In this document: positions 31,391 to 41,331 of the stretch, one piece after another | How the letters are laid out: each line of letters starts with the position of its first letter | How positions within the stretch are numbered: the first letter of the stretch is position 1 | Assembly (NCBI RefSeq): GCF_904846685.1 | Contig: NZ_CAJHBQ010000001.1 | Location: 62,001 to 126,000 of the forward strand | Source: Psychrobacter submarinus | GTDB lineage: Bacteria; Pseudomonadota; Gammaproteobacteria; Pseudomonadales; Moraxellaceae | Reading direction: 5' to 3' | Length of the DNA stretch: 64,000 nucleotides | Program-made: the position numbers and the translations under genes | Notes under the pieces: generated by a model | What the model was told of the DNA's origin: nothing | Database searches by the model: none | The model's input: the letters and a program-made list of their open reading frames with translations, nothing else

Positions 31391-32401
31391 TTAACCCTTA
31401 TCTGCTAGACCAACCATTTGGACCAATTCAGCCGTTCTATTGGCGTAACCCCACTCATTGTCGTACCAAACGTAGAGCTTTACTTGGGTATCGTTGACGA
31501 CCATCGTCGATAGCGCATCAACGATACTTGAACGTGGATCGGTTTTATAATCAATCGATACCAGTGGACGTGTCTCAAAGCCCAATATGTCTTTTAGCTC
31601 AGTTTCAGATGCTTGTTTAAGTAGTTCATTGACTTCCTCAACCGTGGTGCCACGCGCCATTTCAAACACACAGTCGGTCAGCGAAGCATTAGCCAAAGGC
31701 ACACGAATGGCATGACCGTTTAGCTTACCTTTTAATTCAGGGAAGATATGCGTAATGGCAGTCGCAGAGCCTGTCGTGGTTGGGATAAGGCTCATACCGC
31801 AAGCACGTGCCCGGCGTAAGTCTTTATGCGGTGCATCTAATATCGTTTGGGTATTGGTAATGTCATGAATGGTGGTCATCGAGCCATGCTTGATGCCTAT
31901 TTTCTCGTGCATCACTTTAACCACAGGCGCTAGGCAGTTGGTGGTACAAGAGGCAGCAGTCACAATGGGATAGATGTCTTTATCATATAAATGCTCGTTT
32001 ACACCCATGACGATATTTAACACACCTTCTTCTTTGACGGGGGCTGTGACAACGACACGTTTGACCCCTTGATCTAGATAGGCTTGTAGTAAAGCCTTGG
32101 TTTTTATCTTGCCTGAGGCTTCGATGACCACATCGCACAGTGACCAGTCGGTGTCTTTGGTCGCTTTGTTTTGCGTACAAGGAATGGCTTTGCCATTGAT
32201 AATCATGGACGTGCCTTCGTGGGTAGCGTCGTGATGCCAGCGACCATGCACAGAATCAAACGTCATTAAATGCGCGAGCGTCTTAGCGTCACCCGCCGGA
32301 TCATTGATGTGGACAATCTCGATGTCGTCCCAATCAAATGCCGCGCGCATGGTCAAACGTCCCATACGTCCAAAACCATTGATACCTACTTTGATTGTCA
32401 T
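31391..32401 (-). CDS. ArsJ-associated glyceraldehyde-3-phosphate dehydrogenase
   Basis: A complete 336-aa GAPDH. The NAD motif is [12 protein letters not shown], the catalytic cysteine lies in [10 protein letters not shown], and [11 protein letters not shown] closes the protein. The start is ATG 32401 with AAAGGACA before it; the frame is open further upstream to 32425. Its position next to arsJ points to arsenate detoxification by making 1-arseno-3-phosphoglycerate and not to glycolysis. Confidence 0.94.
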   Translation of the reverse strand: MTIKVGINGFGRMGRLTMRAAFDWDDIEIVHINDPAGDAKTLAHLMTFDSVHGRWHHDATHEGTSMIINGKAIPCTQNKATKDTDWSLCDVVIEASGKIKTKALLQAYLDQGVKRVVVTAPVKEEGVLNIVMGVNEHLYDKDIYPIVTAASCTTNCLAPVVKVMHEKIGIKHGSMTTIHDITNTQTILDAPHKDLRRARACGMSLIPTTTGSATAITHIFPELKGKLNGHAIRVPLANASLTDCVFEMARGTTVEEVNELLKQASETELKDILGFETRPLVSIDYKTDPRSSIVDALSTMVVNDTQVKLYVWYDNEWGYANRTAELVQMVGLADKG

Positions 32402-32454
32402 AAAATTGTCCTTTATCTTGTCCAAGTGTTATCAGAAAAAAATATTAAAAATGC

Positions 32455-33477
32455 TTAGGTTTTTTTAAACCAATGTTGTGTGCGGTTAATGATATAGACC
32501 AGCGATAACATCACAGGCACTTCAACCAACACGCCGACGACAGTCGCCAGTGCAGCGCCTGAGTGTAATCCAAAGAGGGAGATAGCCACTGCAACTGCCA
32601 GCTCAAAAAAGTTAGAGGTGCCTATCAAACAAGCAGGGCCTGCAATATTGTGCGGCAGTTTTAACCATTTAGCAGCGATATAGGCAATGACAAAAATGCC
32701 ATAGGTTTGAATCATGAGAGGAATGGCAATGAGGCCAATAACTTGGGGTTTGGAGACTATGGTCTCGGCTTGAAAGCCGAAGAGCAGAACCACAGTGGCT
32801 AACAAGCCTACCATCGACCAAGGTTTAAGCACTGATAATAGATTATTCAATGCGTCCTTATCACGGCGCTTATTGAGCATATTGCGTGTCAGCACACCAG
32901 CAATCAAGGGAAGCAGAACATAAAGTGCCACAGAGATGATCAACGTCTCCCATGGCACCTGGATATCACTAACGCCCAGCAAAAAAGCAGTAATAGGAGC
33001 GAAAGCAAATATCATAATGACGTCATTGACGGACACTTGGACCAAGGTGTAATTAGGATCCCCTTTGGTTAACTGTGACCAGACAAAGACCATGGCTGTA
33101 CAAGGAGCCACACCTAATAAAATCATTCCAGCGATATACTCTTGAGCCGATGCGGGATCAACTAAGTTGGCAAAGAAAATGTTAAAAAATAACCAGCCGA
33201 GGCCGGCCATAGTAAAAGGCTTAATGAACCAGTTGATAATGATCGTTAGAAACAACCCTTTTGGGTTTTTACCTACATCTTTAATGGCAGAAAAATCTAT
33301 CTGTACCATCATGGGATAAATCATGACCCAAATGAATACCGCAATAACAAGATTAACATGAGCAATTTCGAGGTTTGCAACCAACTGAAATAAATCAGGC
33401 TGCCATAAACCCATTACCACGCCGAGAATAATGCCCAAACCTACCCAAACTGATAAATAGCGCTCAAAAATACCCAT
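32455..33477 (-). CDS. Arsenite efflux transporter ACR3
   Basis: A 340-aa membrane protein with ten predicted segments that exports As(III). Family features include the start [19 protein letters not shown], the conserved cysteine in [20 protein letters not shown] and the [16 protein letters not shown] segment. It follows the arsC-arsR fusion by 35 bp and precedes gapdh-arsJ in one operon. A second, truncated ACR3-like N-terminus occurs at 42709. Confidence 0.95.
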   Translation of the reverse strand: MGIFERYLSVWVGLGIILGVVMGLWQPDLFQLVANLEIAHVNLVIAVFIWVMIYPMMVQIDFSAIKDVGKNPKGLFLTIIINWFIKPFTMAGLGWLFFNIFFANLVDPASAQEYIAGMILLGVAPCTAMVFVWSQLTKGDPNYTLVQVSVNDVIMIFAFAPITAFLLGVSDIQVPWETLIISVALYVLLPLIAGVLTRNMLNKRRDKDALNNLLSVLKPWSMVGLLATVVLLFGFQAETIVSKPQVIGLIAIPLMIQTYGIFVIAYIAAKWLKLPHNIAGPACLIGTSNFFELAVAVAISLFGLHSGAALATVVGVLVEVPVMLSLVYIINRTQHWFKKT

Positions 33478-33512
33478 TGTGACTCTCTTAATATGTAACG
33501 GTTGATTATTGG

Positions 33513-34346
33513 TTATTTACAAAAACTGGCTCTGTCAGGTCTGTTTTGCATCGTATCTAACCGCCCAATCTCACGCTCAATCAGATGAGTGTTATTTTCT
33601 GTTGTTTGCGCCACCACAGTCTTCGCCCATAACGGCAGTTCAGGATTGATACGATAAAACACCCACTGACCGTGCTTTCGATCAATAATGACGTTTGCCT
33701 TCTTTAAAACGGCAAGGTTACGGGAGATTTTGGGCTGAACATCCTCTTCCAAGGCTTCCATCAACTCACAAACACACAGCTCACCATGATATTCAATCAG
33801 CATCAGTGCTTTGAGGCGAATGTCATCAGTCAGGCTTTTGTAAAAGGTAATGGGGTCAAAGTCTGCAAGCGGCGTGTCTTGTATAGCAGTAGGTTTAATA
33901 TCTTTCGTATTTTTTGTAGGTTTGTTCTCCACGAAGAGAAACATCGTTAAACGATTACTTAATTCACTTAATGTGGTGGCAAAAGGATGAGTACCAGCGC
34001 GAGTTTTTGGGTCAGGAATATCCCATGCTAGCTGCTTTCCGGTATTGGGATAACTTCTACATTCGGCACTGGCTTTTTCGCATAAAGTAATCACATAGTC
34101 AAAAAACTGCCCTTCAAACTCGTCGACATGCTTGGATCTTAATCCACTAGCGTCGAAATCGAACTTTTCTAAGGCCTGGATGGTGCGTGCATCGACTTCA
34201 CCTTTTTCTACGCCTGCGCTATAAACCTCATAGATATCGCCCGCTTTATACTTCAGTAATGTTTCAGCCATTTGTGATCTGGCCGAGTTACTGGTACAAA
34301 GAAACAGCACCTTTTTCTTATTCATATTTTCCATAATCATACTCAT
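33513..34346 (-). CDS. ArsC-ArsR fusion: arsenate reductase plus arsenic repressor
   Basis: A 277-aa two-domain protein. Residues about 10-140 form a low-molecular-weight phosphatase-type arsenate reductase (P-loop [15 protein letters not shown]). Residues 165-250 form an ArsR winged helix with the As(III)-binding ELCVCEL motif in its first recognition helix. Reduction of arsenate to arsenite thus happens on the same chain that senses arsenite. The last residues ASFCK add a further cysteine. It probably binds the large inverted repeat at 34351-34406. Start ATG 34346 or 34322. Confidence 0.9.
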   Translation of the reverse strand: MSMIMENMNKKKVLFLCTSNSARSQMAETLLKYKAGDIYEVYSAGVEKGEVDARTIQALEKFDFDASGLRSKHVDEFEGQFFDYVITLCEKASAECRSYPNTGKQLAWDIPDPKTRAGTHPFATTLSELSNRLTMFLFVENKPTKNTKDIKPTAIQDTPLADFDPITFYKSLTDDIRLKALMLIEYHGELCVCELMEALEEDVQPKISRNLAVLKKANVIIDRKHGQWVFYRINPELPLWAKTVVAQTTENNTHLIEREIGRLDTMQNRPDRASFCK

Positions 34347-34350
34347 TAAT

Positions 34351-34406
34351 AAGCGCCTTTACATATGAAATATTATATATATAATAATTCGTATGTAAAG
34401 GCGCTT
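34351..34406. promoter_or_regulatory. Large inverted repeat between divergent ars operons
   Basis: AAGCGCCTTTACATATGAA (34351-34369) and TTCGTATGTAAAGGCGCTT (34388-34406) are inverted copies with one mismatch, around an 18-bp AT-only core. The 19-bp arms are much longer than a normal single ArsR site. Position directly before the arsC-arsR start and about 110 bp before the divergent gene suggests a shared operator. Confidence 0.8.
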
Positions 34407-34513
34407 TTAGGTTTGTGTTCGAAGTATGATAAATAGAATGGCTGTAATTAAGATCATAAAATATCTGATACTCTAAAACTTGAAGTCAATAAAGCGTATA
34501 TCACGGAGTCAAT

Positions 34514-35383
34514 ATGAAAAAAATCTTATTCCTTTGTGTGGCCAATTCAGCTCGCAGCCAAATAGCGGAAGGGTTGGCTCGGCATTATTTACCGAAGGAC
34601 ATTGAGGTATATAGTGCAGGGTCCGCCCCCTCGCATCTTCATCCTCATGCCATTACTGTCATGTCAGAGATTGGCATTGATATTAGTCAGCAATACGCAA
34701 AATCTATTGATGAGATAGAGGATGATCGTATAGATACCATCATTACTCTGTGCGCAGAAGAGATCTGTCCTGTTTTTTTGAGCGGTGGTCAGCGCATGCA
34801 TTGGCCTATGAGCGACCCTGCTGCTGGCTCTGATTTGCCAGATAAGATGCTAGAGAGCTTTAGGGAAGTGCGCGATCAGCTGTTACAACGTATTTTAGTA
34901 TTGGCTGAGCTCATTAAAATGCCCGTTGGCATTCCTTCAATAGAATTTCATAGCAGTATTCGAGTGACTGACTTGGCTAAAAGCACCGCCTTTTATAGCT
35001 GGTTACTAAATACTTGGCCAAAGGAATGGACGCATCGTTATGCTACCTTTATCCGCCCAGATCTCAATTTAAATATGGTATTGGTAGTATCTGACGGTAA
35101 GCAGCTTAATCACGATACTCTTTACCATTTAGGTATCAACGTCAATAATAAGCAAGAGGTCATTGAGGCTTTTTTTAAAGCAAAAGACACAGGCTTGAGT
35201 GTTTTTAAACCACCACGAACGACTTGGAAAGGGACGCCCTTACATGAATTATGGTTGACTGATCCTGACGGTAATTTAATTGAAATATATGCTCGCTTAA
35301 CGCCTGACGAGCTGCAAGCCAAACCACAAAACGAGCAACCAACATTTTTGGTAGCAGGGACTGAGGACAGTTATGCCAACTAA
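34514..35383 (+). CDS. Fusion of arsenate reductase and VOC-fold domain
   Basis: A 289-aa protein. Residues 1-135 form a second LMW-phosphatase-type ArsC (LFLCVANSARSQIAEGLA, then DPAAGSDLPDKM). Residues 142-265 form a glyoxalase/VOC domain (IEFHSSIRVTDLAKSTAFYS ... TDPDGNLIEIYA) like CadI/ArsI proteins. The CC...C thiols needed for ArsI C-As lyase activity are missing, so organoarsenical cleavage is unlikely. First gene of the divergent arm; overlaps arsO by 11 bp. Confidence 0.85.
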   Translation: MKKILFLCVANSARSQIAEGLARHYLPKDIEVYSAGSAPSHLHPHAITVMSEIGIDISQQYAKSIDEIEDDRIDTIITLCAEEICPVFLSGGQRMHWPMSDPAAGSDLPDKMLESFREVRDQLLQRILVLAELIKMPVGIPSIEFHSSIRVTDLAKSTAFYSWLLNTWPKEWTHRYATFIRPDLNLNMVLVVSDGKQLNHDTLYHLGINVNNKQEVIEAFFKAKDTGLSVFKPPRTTWKGTPLHELWLTDPDGNLIEIYARLTPDELQAKPQNEQPTFLVAGTEDSYAN

Positions 35384-36434
35384 AGTATTCGATACCATCA
35401 TTATCGGCGGCGGACAAGCAGGTTTGGCAGTCAGCTATTATTTGAGACGCGCCAAACTTGATTTTATTATTCTTGACGATCAGGACAAGAGTGGCGGCGC
35501 GTGGCAACATACTTGGCCATCATTACGGCTGTTTTCTCCTGCTGTTATGAGCTCTCTACCAGGTCAATTAATGCCAAAAGCAAAAGATAGCGAGTATCCC
35601 CATCGAGATGAAGTTCTTGGTTACCTCAGCAATTACGAGCAACATTATAAGCTGCCGATATACCGGCCTTATCAAATACAAAGCGTCCAGCGTGATGATG
35701 AACACGATTGCTTACGAGTGACTGATGGACGTTACACATGGTTGGCGAAAACGGTAGTGAGTGCAACGGGAACGTGGAGTAAGCCTAAAACTCCTTTACT
35801 TAAAGGTCAGCAAGAGTATCTGGGGGAGCAATGTCATTCCGCTCATTATGATGGCCCAGACGCCTACAGAAATAAGCGGGTACTGGTAGTCGGTGGTGGT
35901 AATTCGGGTGCACAAATTTATGCTGAGCTGGCTGACGTGGCAAACGCTAGCTGGGTGACACGTGAGCCACCCTTGTTTTTAGCTGATGATGTCGATGGAC
36001 GCGTATTGTTTGAAAGAGCAACAGCACGTATTACTGGCAGCCGTAACGATGACCCTGTCGGCGGTATTGGTGATATCGTCATGGTGCCACCAGTCAAAGC
36101 GGCACGTGATAAAGGGATATTGAATGCGGTACCTATGTTCAGCAAATTTACTAAGCAAGGCGTCATTTGGGCTGATGGTAGTGAAGAAACGATAGATGCC
36201 GTTATTTGGTGTACTGGGTTTGAACCAAATCTTGACCATCTAGCACCTTTAAATGTCTTAGAAGCTGATGGAAAAGTGCAAGTTAAAGATGGGCAAGCGG
36301 TCAAGGAGCCTCGGTTATGGTTATTTGGTTATGGTGACTGGGCAAGCCCAGGTTCTGCCACTCTGATTGGTGCTGGACGCAGTGCTAGAGAGAATGTTCC
36401 CACTCTATTGGAGTTTTTAGCACGTGATGGTTAA
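35373..36434 (+). CDS. arsO: ArsO-family flavin monooxygenase
   Basis: A 353-aa flavin-dependent monooxygenase-like protein. FAD binding is shown by TIIIGGGQAGLAVSYYLRRA and NADPH binding by VLVVGGGNSGAQIYAEL. The middle FMO-like region has SATGTWSKPKTP. Genes of this type lie in ars operons and are named arsO, but the reaction is not settled. Its start overlaps the ArsC-VOC fusion by 11 bp, so they are co-translated. Confidence 0.85.
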   Translation: MPTKVFDTIIIGGGQAGLAVSYYLRRAKLDFIILDDQDKSGGAWQHTWPSLRLFSPAVMSSLPGQLMPKAKDSEYPHRDEVLGYLSNYEQHYKLPIYRPYQIQSVQRDDEHDCLRVTDGRYTWLAKTVVSATGTWSKPKTPLLKGQQEYLGEQCHSAHYDGPDAYRNKRVLVVGGGNSGAQIYAELADVANASWVTREPPLFLADDVDGRVLFERATARITGSRNDDPVGGIGDIVMVPPVKAARDKGILNAVPMFSKFTKQGVIWADGSEETIDAVIWCTGFEPNLDHLAPLNVLEADGKVQVKDGQAVKEPRLWLFGYGDWASPGSATLIGAGRSARENVPTLLEFLARDG

Positions 36435-36446
36435 AACAACCGTATC

Positions 36447-36590
36447 CTATGTATTGCGCGGTGCAAACATAATAATAGCCATACCTAGAAGTGCCACTGC
36501 TGTACCTAATATGTCCCATGTCGTTGGTCGAATACCATCAACAGCCCATAACCATAGAATTGCCATTGTTACATACACTCCACCAACTCG
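36447..36590 (-). pseudogene. C-terminal remnant of YnfA/UPF0060 membrane protein
   Basis: Minus-strand frame without a start: [20 protein letters not shown], then [10 protein letters not shown] and MFAPRNT before the stop. This is the typical end of small four-helix YnfA-family proteins, which often neighbour ars or efflux genes. About 47 residues remain; the N-terminal half is lost at a stop codon at 36591. Confidence 0.7.
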
Positions 36591-36711
36591 TCACCTACTA
36601 ACAGATCTTGGCGGTCATAAAAGTTGCCCCAACGCTTATAATTATTATCCGTTCTCGACTCAGGGTTATAAGTAATGGCGATGTAGGTTTGAATTTTATT
36701 AGTGTCCTAAA

Positions 36712-36837
36712 TTAGTTGACCACCACCAGATTCTTATCAAAGACTTCATCATCTATTATTCGCCAAACGGCAACTTGCTGATGGTCTTTGGTGGTGACTA
36801 GATTTAAAGTTTGTTCAATCATTGCTTGAGGTCTCAT
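36712..36837 (-). other. Short unidentified reading frame, probably a gene remnant
   Basis: A 41-codon frame starting MRPQAMIEQTLNLVTTKDH after AAGGAT. The frame is also open about 48 bases further upstream without a start, which suggests the tail of a decayed gene. I do not recognise the product. The remaining DNA up to 36936 shows no other gene. Confidence 0.3.
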
Positions 36838-36936
36838 ATCCTTATGATGTTTATTTGCTTCAAACCCAGTTACTTTACACTTAGCGGTTTAATTAAGCTA
36901 CTTACTTGAGCTATTTGCTTCAGTTATTAGGCTTGG

Positions 36937-37773
36937 CTACTTACTCAACTTCAATATTCTAAAGGCGCCCTGAATAACTAAAGCAAATACGATGCTACCA
37001 ATAATCAAATCAGGCGTACTAGAGTGTAACCAATTAACCAAAATCCCTGCAACAATTACCCCTAAATTGATAATCACATCGTTTGAAGTGAAAATCATAC
37101 TGGCTTGCATATGGGCTTCTTCTCCTTCTTTGCTTTTCGATTTTTGTAGTAAATAGAGGCAAATCAAGTTTGCAATTAGCGCAAGAATCGATATGACTAT
37201 CATGGTAGAAAAGTCAGGTAACTGCTCATTGCCAAAGAAACGTCTTAGTACTTCTAAAAAACCAAGAATCGCTAGCGTAATTTGAAAATATCCGGCAATT
37301 CTAGCAATCCGTTTTTTCTTAATGACCGTTCCACCGACCGCAAATAAGCTAATTCCGTACACCAAGCTATCTGCTAACATATCTAAGCTGTCGGCGACCA
37401 ACCCCATCGAACGAGAAATCAGTCCCGTGCTCATTTCAATAATAAAGAAAGCAAAGTTAATGACCAGCACTATCCATAGTAGCTTTCTTTGCTCAGCATC
37501 TTTTTTGTGACTAGAGTCAGCATCAATTTTAAAATTATTGTTGGGATCAGAGGGGTCAATGGTTTCGGTCGAGAGTAGGGTGTCTCCTAATTTTAGGTCA
37601 TGAATAGCAGTCTCTATCCCTTCTATATTGTCATGATGAAACACAGTTAATTGACGGTTAGGAATGTCGAACTCAAGATGTTCAATATTCGAGTGGCCCT
37701 CTAATTTCATTCGGATTAGGTTTTCCTCCGAAGGGCAGTCCATCTTCGATATTTTAAAAGTTGTTTTATTCAT
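36937..37773 (-). CDS. Cation diffusion facilitator with N-terminal HMA-like domain
   Basis: A 278-aa exporter for divalent metals. Residues 1-65 form a small HMA-like domain (KISKMDCPSEENLIRMKLEG) with a single cysteine. Five or six membrane segments follow, including the metal site GLVADSLDMLADSLVYGIS and the second site SNDVIINLGVIVAG. I start at ATG 37773; the frame stays open to 37911 and would add a hydrophobic 46-residue lead. lspA follows upstream, a pairing common on Moraxellaceae resistance islands. Confidence 0.85.
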   Translation of the reverse strand: MNKTTFKISKMDCPSEENLIRMKLEGHSNIEHLEFDIPNRQLTVFHHDNIEGIETAIHDLKLGDTLLSTETIDPSDPNNNFKIDADSSHKKDAEQRKLLWIVLVINFAFFIIEMSTGLISRSMGLVADSLDMLADSLVYGISLFAVGGTVIKKKRIARIAGYFQITLAILGFLEVLRRFFGNEQLPDFSTMIVISILALIANLICLYLLQKSKSKEGEEAHMQASMIFTSNDVIINLGVIVAGILVNWLHSSTPDLIIGSIVFALVIQGAFRILKLSK

Positions 37774-38006
37774 AGTTACATTTATATCCGGGTGGTGGTT
37801 CAAAAAGTAGGCTGAAAAAAAACAGGCTGAGAAATTGATAAATAGTGAAATGCAAATGACACTATACATCAAATGCCCAGCCTGTCTAAGTAACAATACC
37901 TTCCAGTTCACATTTTATAAACATACTCAAGTATAAAAAGTATTTTTCCGTATAGAGTGAATACGACGCTAGTTCATTTTGTTTGTGATAATCGGCATCA
38001 ATGTGC

Positions 38007-38714
38007 TTATTTATTACGCTTACTTTCTAAAAATATCATGTCAATTATAATCAATGCGACACCGACACAGACACCTATATCTGCAACATTGAAAAGAGGA
38101 TAATTCCAGACATCAGCATAATGCACATGGATAAAGTCAACCACTTTACCAATTCTTAAACGATCGATTAAGTTGCCAATCGCACCACCAAGCATTAAGG
38201 CCAACCCCATAGATAATAGCTTGGCTGCACGTGGCGCTTTGATTAAATAAACCGTTAAAAAGATAGCCATTACAAAAGCTACGCCTGAGAAAAACCATTT
38301 CTGCCAACCGCCAGCGTTGGCTAAAAAGCTAAATGCTGCCCCATAGTTATAAGCGAGTGTCCAGTTGAGAAATGGTTCAATGACCGGTACGGGGTCATTG
38401 AACGCTAATGTGGTTTGGGCCAACCACTTAGTCCATTGATCAAGTATTAATACCATTATCGCCAACAAATACCAGATAAAAGCGCGACTGCCATTGGCAA
38501 CCATTTTTGGCATTTTGTCCAACTTATCTTTAGGTGTTATTGAGTTGCCTGAAGTCACGTACATAGCTTTAGGCGTATGATTTATGGTTTTAGAGTCAAT
38601 CGATTGATGAGTACTACTCACAGCTATAGGTACCTTCTTGTCAGCAATATTAGTACTAGCCGATTCAACGCTATTCAATTTAGTACTATCTAATCTGTCG
38701 GTAGATTCAGTCAT
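38007..38714 (-). CDS. lspA: Lipoprotein signal peptidase (accessory copy)
   Basis: LspA cleaves signal peptides from prolipoproteins. The core has four membrane segments, and the catalytic aspartates are in GGAIGNLIDRL and PLFNVADIGVC. A polar N-terminal extension of about 75 residues (MTESTDRLDSTKLNSVES...) is not part of the enzyme fold. AAGGAAAC precedes the ATG. As part of the island it is probably a second copy that serves metal-resistance lipoproteins (inference). Confidence 0.93.
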   Translation of the reverse strand: MTESTDRLDSTKLNSVESASTNIADKKVPIAVSSTHQSIDSKTINHTPKAMYVTSGNSITPKDKLDKMPKMVANGSRAFIWYLLAIMVLILDQWTKWLAQTTLAFNDPVPVIEPFLNWTLAYNYGAAFSFLANAGGWQKWFFSGVAFVMAIFLTVYLIKAPRAAKLLSMGLALMLGGAIGNLIDRLRIGKVVDFIHVHYADVWNYPLFNVADIGVCVGVALIIIDMIFLESKRNK

Positions 38715-38855
38715 AGTTGTTTCCTTTATCTATGTTTATACAATGAACAATGTTAAACGTATATGTTTTTGGTATACGATTATTAATCGCGCCACTTTCA
38801 TAAACGGCTCCACTTACCGCTCTGGTATTATGAAACTTACGGTAATAATTTTTTA

Positions 38856-40136
38856 TTAGGGAATCTGTTGATTGATTTCAACATTGGCCTGATTTTGATC
38901 GGCACTAATGACCACAGGGTTGCCAGACAAGTCGCCTGACTCAGCCGCCGCGGTGCCGCTATGACTGATACGAGCGATCACTGCCAGCTGTACCTTGTCT
39001 GCACGCGCCGATTGTAAGGTGCGTTCAGGCATCATCGCATCGAGATCGCTTAGACTGATAGTGGCCTCGCCTTGTTTGATCACGCTGATCGGTAAGCGCT
39101 TGGCGGCAAATGGCGGTCCACCGTTGACATCACGTATCGCCACAAAAAGTACATCGTCTCCTTTTACTAGCGGCAATAAGCTTGAGTTGACCACAACCGT
39201 AACATCCACACCTTGCGCCGCTTGCGTTTTTTGCGCGTTAATATTGGCGCTGAGCTCATCTAAGCTGGCAAGCGCTCGGCTATGATCGCCAGGCTTCGCA
39301 GCAATGCTGTTTCGCAGACGGCTGATCCAGCCTTGCGCCTCATCGAAGTTACTACTACGCGCCTCGCCCATGGCCATCAGCATTTGCGCGCCTTCGTGGC
39401 GTGGGTTTTTGGCCAGCACGTCCTGCAAGACGCGGCGACTGGTGGCGTCTAGTTGGCCTTTATTGGCAAAGAAGCTGATCTGTGCATAGGTCGTCGCAAT
39501 CTCCTCGTTATCAGGCGATAAGCGATAAGCACGTGACAATGCCTCTAGCGCCGAGTCTGTCGCTTCTAATGACAAAAACAGCTCAGATAAACGCATCCAG
39601 CGATCTGGGTCATCAGCATGACGATAGACATTGGTCTGCATCGCGCTGATTAATTGCGTACCATCTTCAATCGCCCAAGCTGGTGGCTGGTTAATCTTAC
39701 CGGTTAATAAATCATCGGCTACTTGGGCAACTTTATCTTCTGCTGTCCACAGATCAAACACAGGCGTTCGGTCACCCACCATCAGATACGCCAGCGCAGC
39801 CAATACAGGCACCCAAACCATGAGGATCAAGCGGCTTTTGATACCAGGGGTGACCATCGGCGTGACTTCACGCTGGGCATCCAATAGTTGCCGCTCAAGC
39901 TCAAGCTTTTGGTTTTGGTAGTGAGCATCATCGATGGTGCCGCTGTCTTTATCTGTTTGTAGCTCAGCTAAACGCTCACGGAATACCGCGACGTTGATAT
40001 CGAGCAGCTGATTGTCTACTGGGTTCGATTTGATACGCGCGGCGCGTAGCCACGGAGTAATAGCGATAACCGCCAAAATCAGCGCCATAAATAAGCTTAG
40101 AGCAATAAATAAGCCGATAGTAGAAAATAGAGTCAT
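38856..40136 (-). CDS. ccmI: Cytochrome c maturation protein CcmI
   Basis: CcmI is the apocytochrome chaperone of the system I cytochrome c pathway. Two N-terminal membrane segments (about 5-25 and 105-122) flank a coiled loop, and a TPR domain follows (about 160-290: DRWMRLSELFLSLEATDSAL). A C-terminal periplasmic domain of about 120 residues completes the 426-aa protein. Its start overlaps the ccmH stop by four bases. It is the last gene of the partial ccm cluster. Confidence 0.9.
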   Translation of the reverse strand: MTLFSTIGLFIALSLFMALILAVIAITPWLRAARIKSNPVDNQLLDINVAVFRERLAELQTDKDSGTIDDAHYQNQKLELERQLLDAQREVTPMVTPGIKSRLILMVWVPVLAALAYLMVGDRTPVFDLWTAEDKVAQVADDLLTGKINQPPAWAIEDGTQLISAMQTNVYRHADDPDRWMRLSELFLSLEATDSALEALSRAYRLSPDNEEIATTYAQISFFANKGQLDATSRRVLQDVLAKNPRHEGAQMLMAMGEARSSNFDEAQGWISRLRNSIAAKPGDHSRALASLDELSANINAQKTQAAQGVDVTVVVNSSLLPLVKGDDVLFVAIRDVNGGPPFAAKRLPISVIKQGEATISLSDLDAMMPERTLQSARADKVQLAVIARISHSGTAAAESGDLSGNPVVISADQNQANVEINQQIP

Positions 40137-40690
40137 TTTTTGTCCTCTATGCTAGTAATATCGTGGTCGACATTCTCAGCTTGCGATAATAGACGATCAA
40201 GCTCAGCCTTTTCCGCAGAGGTCAAGGCAGCAGTACTGTTCACTGTAACGCCGTTTTGGCCACGGGCGACAACTTGGCGGCGTTTACTTTGCCAAAACCA
40301 CCCTATCAATAATACGATCAGTAGCAATGGCGGAAAAAACCATAAAATCCATGTCGATGGACGTACAGGCGGCTTGTAGCTGATAAAATCGCCGTAGCGC
40401 TCTTGCATATAATCCCGGATTTCCGCATCACTACGTCTGTCTTTAATCAAATCATAGACTTTTTGCTTTAAGTCTTGGGCAATCGGCGCATCAGAACCTG
40501 CCAAGTTTTGGTTTTGGCATTTCGGGCAACGCAGCTCTTCGATTAGCCCTCGATATTGGGCTTCTTGTTGTGCAGAGTCAAAATCATATACCTCTATCGC
40601 CGCATAGCTGGTCACACTTAGGAGACAGGCAAGTATTAAGCTCGCTACTTTTATCGTAACGGCCTTTATTGAACGGGCTATCATTTGCAC
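40133..40690 (-). CDS. ccmH: Cytochrome c maturation protein CcmH (CcmL type)
   Basis: A 185-aa membrane-anchored thiol oxidoreductase that keeps the apocytochrome heme-binding cysteines reduced. A signal peptide (to about residue 30, ...SVTSYA) precedes the LRCPKCQNQN redox motif. The membrane anchor is at PSTWILWFFPPLLLIVLLIGW. It overlaps ccmG by ten bases and ccmI by four, a compact operon. Confidence 0.93.
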   Translation of the reverse strand: MQMIARSIKAVTIKVASLILACLLSVTSYAAIEVYDFDSAQQEAQYRGLIEELRCPKCQNQNLAGSDAPIAQDLKQKVYDLIKDRRSDAEIRDYMQERYGDFISYKPPVRPSTWILWFFPPLLLIVLLIGWFWQSKRRQVVARGQNGVTVNSTAALTSAEKAELDRLLSQAENVDHDITSIEDKK

Positions 40691-41331
40691 ACCTCTTCAA
40701 CCTGAATCGCATCTGGACTGACGTTATTATCATTGGCATCATTGAGTACCGTTAAGCAAGGCTCAATACGATCTTGCCAGTTACTCTCGTTAATCTCACC
40801 AACAATGTGCTGGCGAATAACGCCTTCACCATCGACAGTGAAAGTCTCAGGCGCACCCGTCAACCCTAAGTCCAAGGCAAATTGACCAGATAAATCTTGA
40901 ATAGACATGGAGAATGGGTCGCCGCCACGATTTAAATATCCTAGCGCATCACCGATGTCATCTTTGTAATTAACACCAACCAAATTGACTCCGCGCTCTT
41001 CTAATTGCATTAAAAAAGGATGCTCAATAACGCAAGTTGGGCACCAAGAGCCCCAAATATTCATCAAAAAGGGCTCATCAGGTAAGTTGTCATTGGTCAT
41101 GATCCGACTGGTATCGGACAACAATGGCAGCTCAAACGCTGGTACTGGGCGTTCAAGCGCGGTATTGGTTACGATTTCAGTCGGCTGCCCCAAACGAAAA
41201 TAAAGCATAACCATAACAGCAGCAAAGATGATCAGCGGGATCAAAAACCATATTCTAATTTGGCTTTTTTTCATTGTTCGATTACCTTTTGTTTCAGGGG
41301 GTTGCTCGGAAAAATGATTAGACTTAGTCAT
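40681..41331 (-). CDS. ccmG: Thiol:disulfide interchange protein CcmG/DsbE
   Basis: A 216-aa membrane-tethered thioredoxin-like protein that reduces apocytochrome thiols. The active site is WGSWCPTCVIEHPFL; the cis-proline lies in GLTGAPETF. The anchor is at residues 26-46. The N-terminal 20 residues before MKKSQIR may not be translated. It overlaps the end of the ccmF-containing chimera by eight bases. Confidence 0.92.
   Translation of the reverse strand: MTKSNHFSEQPPETKGNRTMKKSQIRIWFLIPLIIFAAVMVMLYFRLGQPTEIVTNTALERPVPAFELPLLSDTSRIMTNDNLPDEPFLMNIWGSWCPTCVIEHPFLMQLEERGVNLVGVNYKDDIGDALGYLNRGGDPFSMSIQDLSGQFALDLGLTGAPETFTVDGEGVIRQHIVGEINESNWQDRIEPCLTVLNDANDNNVSPDAIQVEEVCK

Noticed and set aside
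34940..35310. VOC domain as ArsI carbon-arsenic lyase
   Set aside because: The cysteine pair and third thiol required in ArsI are not present in the corresponding loop.
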